Below are positions 8,305 through 17,847 of a stretch of DNA of 64,000 nucleotides, piece by piece (the stretch's first letter is position 1; every line of letters begins with the position of its first letter). Both the position numbers and the translations under genes were made by a program. Source of the stretch: Aquabacterium sp. (GTDB lineage: Bacteria; Pseudomonadota; Gammaproteobacteria; Burkholderiales; Burkholderiaceae_C); NCBI GenBank assembly GCA_030654395.1, contig JAURXM010000104.1, positions 62,001-126,000 of the forward strand, read 5' to 3'. The notes under the pieces are model-generated. The model had not been told where the DNA came from and made no database searches. It saw nothing but the letters and a program-made list of their open reading frames with translations.

Positions 8305-9171
8305 TCAGTTACCCAGAAAATGCTTGCGATAGCGTGTTGGCAAGTCCGCGATGCGCATCAACATGGGCAGGTCAGCGGTATTGAAGTCAGGATCCCAAGC
8401 AGGGGCGCCCAGTACCTTGGCCCCACAGCGCAGGTAGCCCTTGATCAAGGCGGGAGGGTCAACTTGCAGATGGCGGTTCAAATCTTCCACAGGCAAGGGC
8501 AGGCGTGGCCGCACTTGCAGGTCGATCGGGGCCAAATGCGTGTGGCGCAGCTTTTCCCACAAACTAGCAGCCATGTGCCCGCCGTCGCGCATGCTGATGC
8601 TGGCGCAACCGATCATCGTGTCCAGGTCATTGCGCACCATGAATTCGGCCAAAGCGCCCCACAGGGCCATGATGGCGCCACCACTGCGGTGGTCTGGGTG
8701 CACGCAAGAGCGGCCCAGCTCGACCATTTTGCTGCGCAGTGGACGCAGGCGGGTCAGGTCGAATTCGGTTTCGCTGTACAGGCCGCCAACGCGTTTGGCG
8801 GAGTCTGGGGTCAAGATGCGGTAAGTGCCGATGACCTCGCCGGGCTCGCCGTTGCTTGTGCCCAATCGCACCAACAGGTGCTCGCAATAGGGGTCAAACA
8901 GGTCGATATCGTGCTTGGCAGGGCTGCCTGCTGGCACGCTCAGGCGCGCTCCCAGCTCGTCCGCAAAAATGCTGTACCTCAGTCGTTGTGCGGCACGAAC
9001 ATCTTCTTCAGTGCGAGCCCAAACGACCTCCAGGCTTTGGCGTGGCGTGGCGTGGCGCTGAAGCTCAGGCTCTGAGCGCGGGTGAAGTGACCTCCGAGCG
9101 GCGCGGGATTCGGCCGTAAGTTGGGAGGGCAGCTCAGACATAGGGAGTGTGGGCAGGGGCAGGTCACGCAT
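8305..9171 (-). CDS. OlsB-like N-acyltransferase (GNAT fold), probable ornithine-lipid synthesis
   Basis: Protein of 288 residues in the GNAT-fold family that includes L-ornithine N-alpha-acyltransferase OlsB and hemolysin-like acyltransferases. Recognised segments are AAQRLRYSIFADELGA, the Asp-rich FDPYCEHLLV, IGTYRIL, the Glu/Arg-containing VELGRSCVHPDHR, and a C-terminal YLRCGAKVLG. OlsB transfers a 3-hydroxyacyl group from acyl carrier protein to ornithine, the first step to ornithine lipids; the O-acyltransferase OlsA is not in the window. I chose the ATG at 9171 because GGAG lies 6 bases upstream. In-frame ATGs at 9174 and 9177, and an extension to 9261, are also open. It is divergent from ptsI and heads the rsmB-ntrX set. 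Confidence 0.72.
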   Translation of the reverse strand: MRDLPLPTLPMSELPSQLTAESRAARRSLHPRSEPELQRHATPRQSLEVVWARTEEDVRAAQRLRYSIFADELGARLSVPAGSPAKHDIDLFDPYCEHLLVRLGTSNGEPGEVIGTYRILTPDSAKRVGGLYSETEFDLTRLRPLRSKMVELGRSCVHPDHRSGGAIMALWGALAEFMVRNDLDTMIGCASISMRDGGHMAASLWEKLRHTHLAPIDLQVRPRLPLPVEDLNRHLQVDPPALIKGYLRCGAKVLGAPAWDPDFNTADLPMLMRIADLPTRYRKHFLGN

Positions 9172-9331
9172 CATCATCTCCGGTTGATTTCTTCCTAGAC
9201 ATGAGCGTGCAGTGTTGGCTGAACGGGTGACAGGGGCATGAACACGCTGTGACAGTTGCATGACGCCTTGCGGTCATACTGAGCACAAATCATGAAACAC
9301 CAAGTGCGCAGGCACTGATAGCATTCGTCCT

Positions 9332-11161
9332 ATGAGCATCCAGATTTTCGGTTTGCCGGTTTCCAGAGGCGTGGCCATAGGCCGCGCGGTGCTGATTGCA
9401 TCGAGCCGGGTTGACGTGCCCCACGTTTTCATCGATCCATCCTTGATCGATGAAGAAATCGTGCGCCTGTTGACTGCACGCGATGTAGTGGCCGATGAGT
9501 TCGAGACGCTCAAGCATGACTTGCCGCCAGACGCACCAGCCGAGTTGGCTGCGCTGTTGGATGTCCACCAAATGCTGCTGCAAGACGAGGCCTTGATCGG
9601 CGCCGCTGCCGATTGGATTCGCCAGCGTCACTACAACGCCGAGTGGGCGGTGTCCGCACAGCTTGAGGTCTTGGCGCGCCAGTTCGATGAGATGGAGGAC
9701 GCCTACATCCGCGAGCGCAAGGCCGATCTGGAGCAGGTTGTTGAGCGCTTGTTGCGCAGTTTGAGCCGTGGCTTGCCCTCTGCTGTGCCCGACCCCAGTC
9801 GAGCTGGGGCGCGTGATTTTGGTGGTGATGAGCCGTTGGTGTTGGTTGCCGGTGACATCGCGCCTGCGGACATGCTGTCCTTCAAGCGCAGCGTATTCAC
9901 GGGTTTTGTGACTGATGTGGGTGGCAAGACCTCACACACGGCCATCGTGGCCCGCAGCATGGACATCCCTGCTGTGGTGGGCGCACGTCAGGCCAGCCAC
10001 CTGATACGCCAAGATGATTGCATCATCATCGACGGCGATGCGGGCTTGGTGATCGTGGACCCCTCGCCCATCGTGCTGGAAGAGTACCGCTTTCGCCAAC
10101 GCCAGAGCGAGCTTGAACGTGGCCGTTTGGCGCGTCTGAGGCACACCCCAGCCGTCACATTGGATGGCGAGCGCGTCGAGTTGTTGGCGAACATCGAAAT
10201 GCCCGAGGATGGCCCCGTGGCTTTAGAGGCCGGTGCCGTGGGCGTGGGTTTGTTCCGCAGCGAATTCTTGTTCATGAACCGGGGCGGTGACCTGCCCGAC
10301 GAAGAAGAGCAATACGAGGCCTACCGTTCTGCAGTCGATGCCATGAAGGGTCTGCCCGTGACGATCCGTACGGTGGACATTGGCGCTGATAAACCGCTTG
10401 AAGGGCTGTCATCAAGCGAGTTGCGCCATGAGTCGGTCTTGAACCCTGCTTTGGGCTTGCGTGCCATTCGCTGGAGCTTGTCTGAGCCCAGCATGTTCCG
10501 CCGCCAGCTGCGTGCGCTGCTTCGGGCTGCTGTGCATGGCCCGGTCAAAATACTGATCCCCATGCTGGCCAGCCAGAACGAGATCCGCCAAACGATGGAG
10601 AACATCGCCCACGTCAGACGTCAATTGACCGAATCGGGCAAGCCTTTTGGTGATGTCCAACTCGGCGCGATGATCGAGGTGCCAGCTGCGGCTTTGACGC
10701 TGCCTATGTTCTTGCGCTACTTTGATTTTGTGTCGATTGGCACGAATGACTTGATTCAGTACACGCTGGCCATCGACCGCGCTGACGAGGCGGTCGCGCA
10801 CTTGTACGACCCGTGGCACCCTGCGGTGTTGCATTTGATCTCGACCACGATCGCGCAGGCGCGTGCTGCCGGGCGTGGCGTCAGTGTGTGCGGTGAAATG
10901 GCTGGCGACCCGGCGTTCACGGAGTTGCTGCTGGCCATGGGCTTGCGCAGTTTCTCCATGCACCCCTCACAGATCGCATCTGTCAAACAGCGGGTGTTGC
11001 GTGCCGATACCCGTCGCTTGGCGCCACTGGTTGACGCCGTGATCCAGAGCGAGGAGCCTGAGGTGACTTGCGGCGAGCTGTTTGCCAGCCTCGGCACACC
11101 GCAGCATGCCGACCGTTTAGCGCGCGCTCAACAGCTCCCAACGTTCCATCAAGCCCAGTAG
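9332..11161 (+). CDS. ptsI: Phosphoenolpyruvate-protein phosphotransferase, enzyme I of the PTS
   Basis: Enzyme I of 609 residues. It autophosphorylates from phosphoenolpyruvate and passes the phosphate to HPr. The N-terminal domain carries the swivelling phosphohistidine in GGKTSHTAIVARSMDIPAVVG (His near residue 200). The C-terminal barrel has the PEP-binding region SIGTNDLIQYTLAIDR and the active-site Cys in SVCGEMAGD. It is slightly longer than the usual 570-590 residues. The ptsH and EIIA genes that often precede it in related genomes are not beside it here. The 3' end overlaps the convergent ABC-F gene by 45 bases. Confidence 0.95.
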   Translation: MSIQIFGLPVSRGVAIGRAVLIASSRVDVPHVFIDPSLIDEEIVRLLTARDVVADEFETLKHDLPPDAPAELAALLDVHQMLLQDEALIGAAADWIRQRHYNAEWAVSAQLEVLARQFDEMEDAYIRERKADLEQVVERLLRSLSRGLPSAVPDPSRAGARDFGGDEPLVLVAGDIAPADMLSFKRSVFTGFVTDVGGKTSHTAIVARSMDIPAVVGARQASHLIRQDDCIIIDGDAGLVIVDPSPIVLEEYRFRQRQSELERGRLARLRHTPAVTLDGERVELLANIEMPEDGPVALEAGAVGVGLFRSEFLFMNRGGDLPDEEEQYEAYRSAVDAMKGLPVTIRTVDIGADKPLEGLSSSELRHESVLNPALGLRAIRWSLSEPSMFRRQLRALLRAAVHGPVKILIPMLASQNEIRQTMENIAHVRRQLTESGKPFGDVQLGAMIEVPAAALTLPMFLRYFDFVSIGTNDLIQYTLAIDRADEAVAHLYDPWHPAVLHLISTTIAQARAAGRGVSVCGEMAGDPAFTELLLAMGLRSFSMHPSQIASVKQRVLRADTRRLAPLVDAVIQSEEPEVTCGELFASLGTPQHADRLARAQQLPTFHQAQ

Positions 11162-13021
11162 CTCCTCGTCGATGGCGGCAAAGCGAGCCTGCATGGCCGG
11201 GATTTGCGCGGCTTCACGTTGATAGACACCGGGGTCGGCCAGTTTGGCTTCCAGCGTCTTTTGTTCTGTCTCCACCGCGGTGATGCGTTGAGGCAACTCA
11301 TCTAGCTCACGCTGCTCTTTGTAGCTGAGCTTGCGTGCCTTGGCTGCAGCAGGTGCGACCGTTTGGGATGCTGCTTGGGGCGTCGCAGCCGGCTTGCTTG
11401 CGGCGGCTGGCGTTGCTGTTGCGACTTTGGCATTGGCCGCAGCCAAGGCCTTGGCACGCTTGGACTGGATCAACCAGTCTTGCACGCCGCCTTCGTATTC
11501 ACGCCAAGCGCCATCGCCTTCAGATACCAAGGTACTGGTGACCACGTTGTCCAAGAATCGGCGGTCGTGGCTGACGAGAAACACCGTACCGGGGTACTCG
11601 GCCAGCAGGTCTTCCAACAAGTCCAGCGTGTCGATGTCCAAGTCGTTGGTCGGTTCGTCCAGCACCAAGACGTTAGATGGCTTGGCAAACAAACGTGCCA
11701 GCAGCAAGCGGTTGCGCTCGCCACCGCTGAGTGTGTGTACGGGCGAATTGGCACGCGCAGGCGAGAACAAGAAGTCCTGCAAATAACCCATCACGTGCTT
11801 GCGCGAACCGTTGATCTCGATCCACTCGCTGCCAGGGCTGATGAAGTCGGCCAAGGTGGCGTTGAGATCCAAGTTGTCGCGCATCTGATCGAAGTAGGCC
11901 ACGCTGAGGTTGGCGCCTTGCTTGACGGTGCCGCTGTCAGGTGCCAGCTCGCCCAGAATCATCTTGAGCAGGGTGGTTTTGCCCGCACCGTTTGAGCCCA
12001 CTAAGCCGACCTTGTCGCCACGCAAAATGGTGCCGGTGAAGTTGTTGACGATGGTGCGGCCACCGTAGGCGATGGACACGTCTTCCAGCTCGGCCACAAT
12101 TTTGCCGCCACGGTCGCCTTGTGCTACTTCTAGCTTGACGCGGCCAATGCTGTCACGCCGTGATGAGCGCTCGCTGCGCAGGTCGCCCAAGCGCTTGATG
12201 CGCGCGACAGATCGGGTGCGCCGGGCTTCAACGCCTTTGCGAATCCAGACCTCCTCCTGCGCCAGCAGCTTGTCGAACCGGGCATTTGCCAGCGACTCGT
12301 CAGACAGTTGTTGGGCTTTGAGGCCCTCGTAGGCTGCGAAATTGCCTGGGTAGGATCGCAGTTGTCCGCGATCCAATTCCACAATGCGGGTGCAAACGTT
12401 GTCCAAAAAGGCGCGGTCGTGGCTGATCAGGATGATGCTGCCCTTGAAGGCGACCAGCAACTCTTCCAGCCAAGTGATGGCATCCAAGTCCAAGTGATTG
12501 GTGGGCTCGTCCAGCAGCAACACATCGGGGCTGGCCACCAGTGAGCGGGCCAAGGCCACACGCTTTTTGGTGCCGCCCGACAAACCGGCGATGGACAGCT
12601 CAGGCGCCAAGTTCAGGCGCTGCAAGGTCTCGTCGACACGCTGCTCCCAGTTCCAGCCATTGCGCGCTTCGATTTGGGTCATCAGGCTGTCGAGGTCATC
12701 GCCCTCGGCGTGGGCCTCAAAGCGGTCACGCAGCGCCTTGATGTCGCCCAAGCCTTCGCTCACGGTGCTGAACACGGTGGCGTCATCGCTGAATGTAGGT
12801 TCCTGAGGCACGTAAGACACCTCAATGCCCGACTGGATCTGCAACTGGCCGTCATCGGGCTTTTCCAGCTTAGCCAAAATTTTGAGCAGGGATGATTTGC
12901 CCGTGCCGTTGCGGCCAATCAGGCCGACGCGTTCGCCGATTTCAAGCGCAAACGCAGTGTGGTCAAGCAAAGCAACGTGGCCAAAAGCCAGGCAAGCGTT
13001 ACTCAGGGTCAAAACAGCCAT
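11117..13021 (-). CDS. uup: ABC-F family ATPase, Uup-like
   Basis: Soluble tandem ABC ATPase of 634 residues. The first cassette has Walker A GRNGTGKS (about 36-43), signature LSGGTKKR and Walker B LLLDEPTNHLD. The second has Walker A GSNGAGKT (about 346), signature LSGGERNR and Walker B LVLDEPTNDLD. An inter-domain linker lies between them. A C-terminal Ala/Pro-rich segment leads to a coiled coil (about 565-630, YKEQRELDELPQRI) of the kind that binds DNA or ribosome in Uup. There are no membrane segments, as expected of ABC-F proteins, which act on ribosomes. The last 45 bases overlap the 3' end of ptsI on the other strand. Confidence 0.92.
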   Translation of the reverse strand: MAVLTLSNACLAFGHVALLDHTAFALEIGERVGLIGRNGTGKSSLLKILAKLEKPDDGQLQIQSGIEVSYVPQEPTFSDDATVFSTVSEGLGDIKALRDRFEAHAEGDDLDSLMTQIEARNGWNWEQRVDETLQRLNLAPELSIAGLSGGTKKRVALARSLVASPDVLLLDEPTNHLDLDAITWLEELLVAFKGSIILISHDRAFLDNVCTRIVELDRGQLRSYPGNFAAYEGLKAQQLSDESLANARFDKLLAQEEVWIRKGVEARRTRSVARIKRLGDLRSERSSRRDSIGRVKLEVAQGDRGGKIVAELEDVSIAYGGRTIVNNFTGTILRGDKVGLVGSNGAGKTTLLKMILGELAPDSGTVKQGANLSVAYFDQMRDNLDLNATLADFISPGSEWIEINGSRKHVMGYLQDFLFSPARANSPVHTLSGGERNRLLLARLFAKPSNVLVLDEPTNDLDIDTLDLLEDLLAEYPGTVFLVSHDRRFLDNVVTSTLVSEGDGAWREYEGGVQDWLIQSKRAKALAAANAKVATATPAAASKPAATPQAASQTVAPAAAKARKLSYKEQRELDELPQRITAVETEQKTLEAKLADPGVYQREAAQIPAMQARFAAIDEELLGLMERWELLSAR

Positions 13022-13080
13022 GTGGTATCCAGTAGGGAGCGGGCAAAATAACCCGCTATTGTCGCCTCTCAGGTGACAAT

Positions 13081-15003
13081 GTGCGCATGTTCCTGTCGAT
13101 TGCCTTGCGTCACTGCCGTGATTTGGTGTGCTGTTTGCTGTTTAGCTTGCTGGCCAGCACATGCTTTGCCCAAGTTGGGGCGCAACCCACCGTGTCTCTG
13201 CAGGCTGACCATGTCACTGTATTGCGGGAGGCCAACATCACGTCCGAAGGGCTGACACCGCCGAGCATGGACGGGGCTTGGCAGCCGATTTTGTTACCGC
13301 ATCTTTGGCGTGATACCCACCCGGGCTACCAAGGCGTGATGTGGTATCGATTTCGGGTGACGATAAATCAGCTGCCGCAGGTGCCGTGGGCGGTTTATTT
13401 GCCACGGGTGTCGCTCAATGCGCAGGTCTGGGTCAATGGGGTGCCGATGCCCTACACAGGGTCGATGAGCACGCCAGTCACGCGCAACTGGTACGTGCCT
13501 TTGCTGGCTCAGACGCCCGCTGGCATCTGGCATCAGGGCGACAACCTGATCCTGATCAAGGTGGTCAATGGCTATGCCACCAGCGATGGGTTGGCTCCGA
13601 TTCAGGTGGGCCCATCGGCGCTACTTGAGCGCGCCTACAAAACGCGCACCCTTATCCAAGTTGACAGTGTTTATCTGGCCAATGTGGCCATGTTGTCGCT
13701 TGGGGCCTTCATGCTGATGGTGTGGTGGGGTGACCGGATGCAGCACGCCATTGGTTTCATGGGCGCTGCCGCGATGTTTTGGGGGCTGGGTGTCACAGCA
13801 TGGATTGCACCGAACCCCTTCACGGGGCTGATCGTCTGGGAGCGTTTGGCCTACATGGCTATGGTCTGGGCGCAGTTGATGTTGTGCATGTTTTTTTGGC
13901 GCTTCTCTGGCCGGCGTGGGCTTGCGATGGACGCCTTGGTTTATGGCTTGATGGTGGTGGCGCCTGCATGGGCGATGTTTTCTACCTCAGGTTGGCGCAT
14001 GGCGGTGACCTTCGGCGTGATCTACATCCTGTTGGTCGTGTGCCTTGGTTTGGCTGTCTATCACGCGATAAAAATACGCCGTCCCGATTGGGGCGCGCTT
14101 GTTTTAGGGGCGTGCGTACTGGCGCCCTCCATGGCGCACGACATCGCCTATCAATTGAATTGGCTGCCATTAGATTCGACCTATTTGTTGGCCTATGTTG
14201 CGCCCTTCATGGTGACGTGCATCGTGTACATGCTCGCCGGTGACTATGGCCGCTCGCGTCGGGCGCTGAGCGATCTCAATGCAGACTTGTCCGTCACAGT
14301 CGCCAGGCGTGAGCACGATTTACGCGAAAGCCTCCAGCGGCTGGCTGAACTAGAGCGGGGGCAAGCTGTTTCTGCCGAGCGCACGCGCATTTTGCGTGAC
14401 ATGCATGATGGCGTGGGCACGCACCTGACCTCTGCGCTGCGTCAATTGCAGTCACCGCGCGATGCGGGGGTCGATTTGGTCTTGGTGACGCAGACCTTGC
14501 GTGACTCGCTCGACCAGCTCAAGCTGTCAGTGGATGCCCTGTCTTTGGCGCCGGGTGATGTGGCCGGTTTGCTGGCCAGCTTGCGTTTCAGGCTCACACC
14601 GAGGCTGAAAGCGGCCGGCTTAGAACTGGTCTGGGATATGGGCGATCTGCCCGTGTGGCCACAGGGGCATGCGCCAGCCCTGCGCCAACTGCAGTACATC
14701 TTGTTTGAGGGTGTGTCGAACGTCTTGCAGCATGCCGGTGCAACACGGGTGGTGCTGGCGGCACATGCTTGCGCAGATGACCTAGAGATCAGTCTGACCG
14801 ACAACGGACGAGGTTGGCGCAGCGAGGCTGAAGGAGATGCTGAAGTGCTCGCTGAAGGGCAGGGTCTTCAAGCCATGCGTGCGCGTGCCCGTGTCATTGG
14901 GGCACAGATTGTGTTGACTACGACAGCACAAGGCGGGGTGGCGTTGCACGTTATCTTGCCCTTGTCGCAGCCGCCCTTGATTGCCTTATCCTCTGTGTCA
15001 TGA
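13081..15003 (+). CDS. Membrane sensor histidine kinase, NarL-type (HisKA_3) with 7TM sensor module
   Basis: Kinase of about 640 residues. A signal peptide (1-31) precedes an extracytoplasmic beta-rich domain (about 32-180, with WYRFRVTI and AQVWVNGVP) like carbohydrate-binding sensor folds. Seven hydrophobic segments at about 195-390 resemble 7TMR-DISM receptors. A short coiled coil leads to a HisKA_3 domain with the phosphorylated His in RDMHDGVGTHL (about 440). The C-terminal HATPase has VSNVLQHAGA and DNGRGW. The GTG at 13081 has an AGGTG site close by; the ATG at 13087 is an alternative. The stop overlaps the start of the response regulator gene (ATGA), so the two are translationally coupled. 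The signal sensed is unknown. Confidence 0.88.
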   Translation: MRMFLSIALRHCRDLVCCLLFSLLASTCFAQVGAQPTVSLQADHVTVLREANITSEGLTPPSMDGAWQPILLPHLWRDTHPGYQGVMWYRFRVTINQLPQVPWAVYLPRVSLNAQVWVNGVPMPYTGSMSTPVTRNWYVPLLAQTPAGIWHQGDNLILIKVVNGYATSDGLAPIQVGPSALLERAYKTRTLIQVDSVYLANVAMLSLGAFMLMVWWGDRMQHAIGFMGAAAMFWGLGVTAWIAPNPFTGLIVWERLAYMAMVWAQLMLCMFFWRFSGRRGLAMDALVYGLMVVAPAWAMFSTSGWRMAVTFGVIYILLVVCLGLAVYHAIKIRRPDWGALVLGACVLAPSMAHDIAYQLNWLPLDSTYLLAYVAPFMVTCIVYMLAGDYGRSRRALSDLNADLSVTVARREHDLRESLQRLAELERGQAVSAERTRILRDMHDGVGTHLTSALRQLQSPRDAGVDLVLVTQTLRDSLDQLKLSVDALSLAPGDVAGLLASLRFRLTPRLKAAGLELVWDMGDLPVWPQGHAPALRQLQYILFEGVSNVLQHAGATRVVLAAHACADDLEISLTDNGRGWRSEAEGDAEVLAEGQGLQAMRARARVIGAQIVLTTTAQGGVALHVILPLSQPPLIALSSVS

Positions 15004-15716
15004 GTGATGTTAATCAAACTGTATGGCGCGTGGTCTTGGTTGAAGACAACCAAGCCAATCGTGTTTTTTTGGAAGCCTGTGTCAAAGCCCATCCGCAACT
15101 GCAATTGGCCGCATCATTTGGCATGCTGGCACCTGCACGAGCTTGGTTCGATCAGCATGATGCGGACTTGTTGTTGGTCGATCTAGGTTTGCCCGATGGC
15201 AGCGGGCTCGATCTCATGCGTGAGGTGCATCAGCGTTGGCCGGCTTGCGACATGCTGGTGGTATCGATGTTTGGTGACGAGCACAACGTGCTGGCCAGCA
15301 TCGAGGCAGGTGCCGTAGGTTACGTGCACAAAGATGACGAGGCCACCGACATCGCCGAAACCTTGTTGGCCGTCAAGCGCGGCGCATCCCCGATATCGCC
15401 GATGATTGCCAGGCACCTGTTGCGTCGCATTCAGCCTGTGGTGTCGCCCGAGGCACAGCCCATGGCCGCCGTGGCAGAAGCAGAGGCTATATCCAACGCC
15501 ATCTCGCTGAGTCGACGCGAGCAAGAGGTGCTGGAGTTCATCGCCAAAGGCTACTCATACGCTGAGATCGCGCGTCAGCAAGGCATCACCGTGCACACGG
15601 TGCAAACGCACATCAAAAATCTCTATGGCAAGTTGGCCGTGCACTCACGCAGCGAAGCCGTCTATGAGGCCAACCGACTGGGCTTGCTCAACACCTTCGG
15701 GCAGAGTTTCAAATAA
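15000..15716 (+). CDS. LuxR/NarL-family response regulator
   Basis: Response regulator of 238 residues, the partner of the kinase just upstream (ATGA overlap). The receiver at about 8-130 has VEDNQANR, phosphoacceptor Asp in LLVDLGLPDGSG (about residue 61) and Lys in YVHKDD. A linker leads to a LuxR-type HTH at about 170-230 with LSRREQEVLEFIAKGYSYAE and HTVQTHIKNLYGKL. It should bind DNA when phosphorylated; target promoters cannot be told from the sequence. The 3' end overlaps the convergent gshB gene by 8 bases. Confidence 0.92.
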   Translation: MSDVNQTVWRVVLVEDNQANRVFLEACVKAHPQLQLAASFGMLAPARAWFDQHDADLLLVDLGLPDGSGLDLMREVHQRWPACDMLVVSMFGDEHNVLASIEAGAVGYVHKDDEATDIAETLLAVKRGASPISPMIARHLLRRIQPVVSPEAQPMAAVAEAEAISNAISLSRREQEVLEFIAKGYSYAEIARQQGITVHTVQTHIKNLYGKLAVHSRSEAVYEANRLGLLNTFGQSFK

Positions 15717-16650
15717 GGGCTTCCAGCGCATCAATGAAACGCTTGGCCACGTCCCAGCCTGTTTGTTGTGTGATCTCTTGAAAGCAAGTTGGGCTGGTGA
15801 CGTTGATCTCGGTGAGCCGATCACCAATGATGTCCAAGCCCACCAGCATCAAACCACGTGCTGCCAAAATGGGGCCCAGATGGCGAGCAATGGCCCAGTC
15901 TGATTCGCTCAAAGCCTGAGCGACGCCTTTGCCGCCAGCCGCCAAATTGCCTCTGACCTCACCACCTTGCGGGATGCGTGCCAGCGCATAGGGAACGGGC
16001 TCACCATCAATGACCAGCACACGCTTGTCGCCTTGCGCAATGGCTGGTAAAAACTGCTGGACCATGATGGTTTGTTGGCCATCTTTGGTCAGCGTCTCGG
16101 CGATGCTGCCCAGATTCAAGCCGTCATCGCGCACACGGAAAATGCCGATGCCACCCATGCCATCTAGGGGCTTGAGGATGATGTCGCGGTATGTGGCGTG
16201 GAAGTCGCGCACCGCCTGAATATCGCGTGTCACCAAGGTGGGTGCAATGTGCTCAGGGAACTCCAAAATGGCCAGTTTTTCAGGGTGCTCTCGCAAGGCC
16301 AACGGCTTGTTGAACACCTTGGCGCCTTCGCGCTCGGCTTGGCTCAACAGGTGCGTGGTGTAGATGTACTCGGTATCGAAGGGCGGGTCTTTGCGCATCA
16401 AGACGGCATCGAAACTGGCCACGCTCACCACGGCTTGTTCGGCTACGGTGAACCATTTGTCGCTGTGACCTGTCAGGGCGATACGGCGTGATGCAGCCTG
16501 CACCAAACCACCACGTTGCCAAGTGATGTGGGTAGGCTCGCAGGCCCACAGCTCGTGTCCACGGGATGCCGCCTCACGCATCATCGCGAAGGTGCTGTCC
16601 TTGTACGTGGCAAAGGTGTCAAGCGGATCGGCTACAAAGAGGATCTTCAT
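15709..16650 (-). CDS. gshB: Glutathione synthetase
   Basis: ATP-grasp enzyme of 313 residues joining gamma-glutamylcysteine and glycine to make glutathione, the second step of the pathway begun by gshA at 19.8-21.1 kb. Visible family segments are MKILFVADPLDTF at the N-terminus, FNKPLALREHPEKL, the ATP-grasp loop ILKPLDGMGGIGIF, VRGNLAAGGKG and the metal-binding end LTEINVTSPTCFQEI. The length is normal. It lies 25 bases after benE on the same strand; gshA, kup, benE and gshB run in the same direction and may be partly co-transcribed. Confidence 0.96.
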   Translation of the reverse strand: MKILFVADPLDTFATYKDSTFAMMREAASRGHELWACEPTHITWQRGGLVQAASRRIALTGHSDKWFTVAEQAVVSVASFDAVLMRKDPPFDTEYIYTTHLLSQAEREGAKVFNKPLALREHPEKLAILEFPEHIAPTLVTRDIQAVRDFHATYRDIILKPLDGMGGIGIFRVRDDGLNLGSIAETLTKDGQQTIMVQQFLPAIAQGDKRVLVIDGEPVPYALARIPQGGEVRGNLAAGGKGVAQALSESDWAIARHLGPILAARGLMLVGLDIIGDRLTEINVTSPTCFQEITQQTGWDVAKRFIDALEALI

Positions 16651-16675
16651 GGTGTTGGCGTCGAAGTTGGCAGCG

Positions 16676-17812
16676 TCAGTCTGCTTCTGGGTGGGGGCTT
16701 GCCCTGAAGTTTTCCACGAACAGGGTCAGCGTGCCTGCGGCCAAGCCCCAGAAGGCCGAGCCTACGCCCAATATCGTGACACCCGACAGCGTCACCAGAA
16801 AAGTGATAAGGGCGGCTTCGCGGTAGCGTTCATCACGCAAAGACGTGGCCAAACCCTGACCAATCGTACCCAATAAAGCCAAGCCTGCCACGCCCATGAC
16901 CAAGGCTGGCGGGAAGGCGTTGAGGACACCGGCCACGGCACCCCCAAGCAAGCCCATGACGATGTAGAAAAGCCCCGCCATGACCGCGGCTGTGTAGCGT
17001 TTTTCAGGCGCTTCATGGGCATGCGGACTCAGTACGATCGCCGCTGTGATCGCTGCCAAGTTCAAGGTGTAGCCCCCAAAGGGTGCCAACACCACGGTCA
17101 TCAAACCAGACCATGTCATTAAGGGAGAGACAGGCGGGTTGTAGCCCGCAGCCCTGATCGCGGCCACGCCCGGTAAGGCTTGAGAGGCCATGGTCACAAT
17201 GAACAAAGGCAAACCCAAGCCAATGACCGCATGCCAAGACCACTGTGGACTGACCCATACGGGCTTGGCCCAATCCAGCCTCAAGGTTTGTGTATTGAGT
17301 TGCCCCATGGCGCCTGCCACGCAGATACCGATGACCAAGACGCCCAGCACCGCGTAACGTGGCCACCACCGTTTGCCCACCAAATAGGTGATCAGCATGC
17401 TCACCACCAGCACGGGCTGCGGCGCGGCTGCGGCAAAGGCCATCAGGGCGAATTTGGCGAGGATGCCTGCGAGCAAGGCCGATGCCAGTGCGATCGGGAT
17501 GCGGTCCATGACGCGCTCAAACCAACCCGTCAGGCCGCACAACAGGATCAATGCCCCGCTGACCAAGAAGGCGCCCGTGGCCTCACCCAGCGACACACCG
17601 GCTGCGGCTCCGGCGACCACGGCCGCCCCAGGCGTTGACCAAGTGATCAAGATGGGTGCCCGCGTCCAGAGGGACAGGCACACGGTCGACAGACCCATGC
17701 CCACACCCAGTACCAAGACCCACGAGCTCACCTGATCTGGCGATGCACCCAGTGCACGAGCTGCTTGAAAGACCAACGCGATCGTGCTTGTGAAGCCCAC
17801 CAGCACGGCCAC
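16676..17812 (-). CDS. benE: BenE-family benzoate/proton symporter
   Basis: Hydrophobic protein with about 11-12 membrane segments and the BenE signature VAVLVGFTSTIALVFQAA at the N-terminus; further segments include ITWSTPGAAVVAGAAAG and GGYTLNLAAITAAI. BenE proteins import benzoate or related aromatic acids with protons. The start shown is a GTG inside a conserved block. Codons upstream keep matching the family (SPSSVSAGF before VAVLVG) up to the kup stop, and no ATG, GTG or TTG is available there. A CTG at 17851, overlapping the kup TGA (CTGA), is the best candidate for the real start. There are no benzoate-degradation genes nearby, so the substrate is uncertain. Confidence 0.82.
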   Translation of the reverse strand: MAVLVGFTSTIALVFQAARALGASPDQVSSWVLVLGVGMGLSTVCLSLWTRAPILITWSTPGAAVVAGAAAGVSLGEATGAFLVSGALILLCGLTGWFERVMDRIPIALASALLAGILAKFALMAFAAAAPQPVLVVSMLITYLVGKRWWPRYAVLGVLVIGICVAGAMGQLNTQTLRLDWAKPVWVSPQWSWHAVIGLGLPLFIVTMASQALPGVAAIRAAGYNPPVSPLMTWSGLMTVVLAPFGGYTLNLAAITAAIVLSPHAHEAPEKRYTAAVMAGLFYIVMGLLGGAVAGVLNAFPPALVMGVAGLALLGTIGQGLATSLRDERYREAALITFLVTLSGVTILGVGSAFWGLAAGTLTLFVENFRASPHPEAD

Positions 17813-17847
17813 GAAGCCGGCCGATACCGATGAGGGTGAGGTATGTC

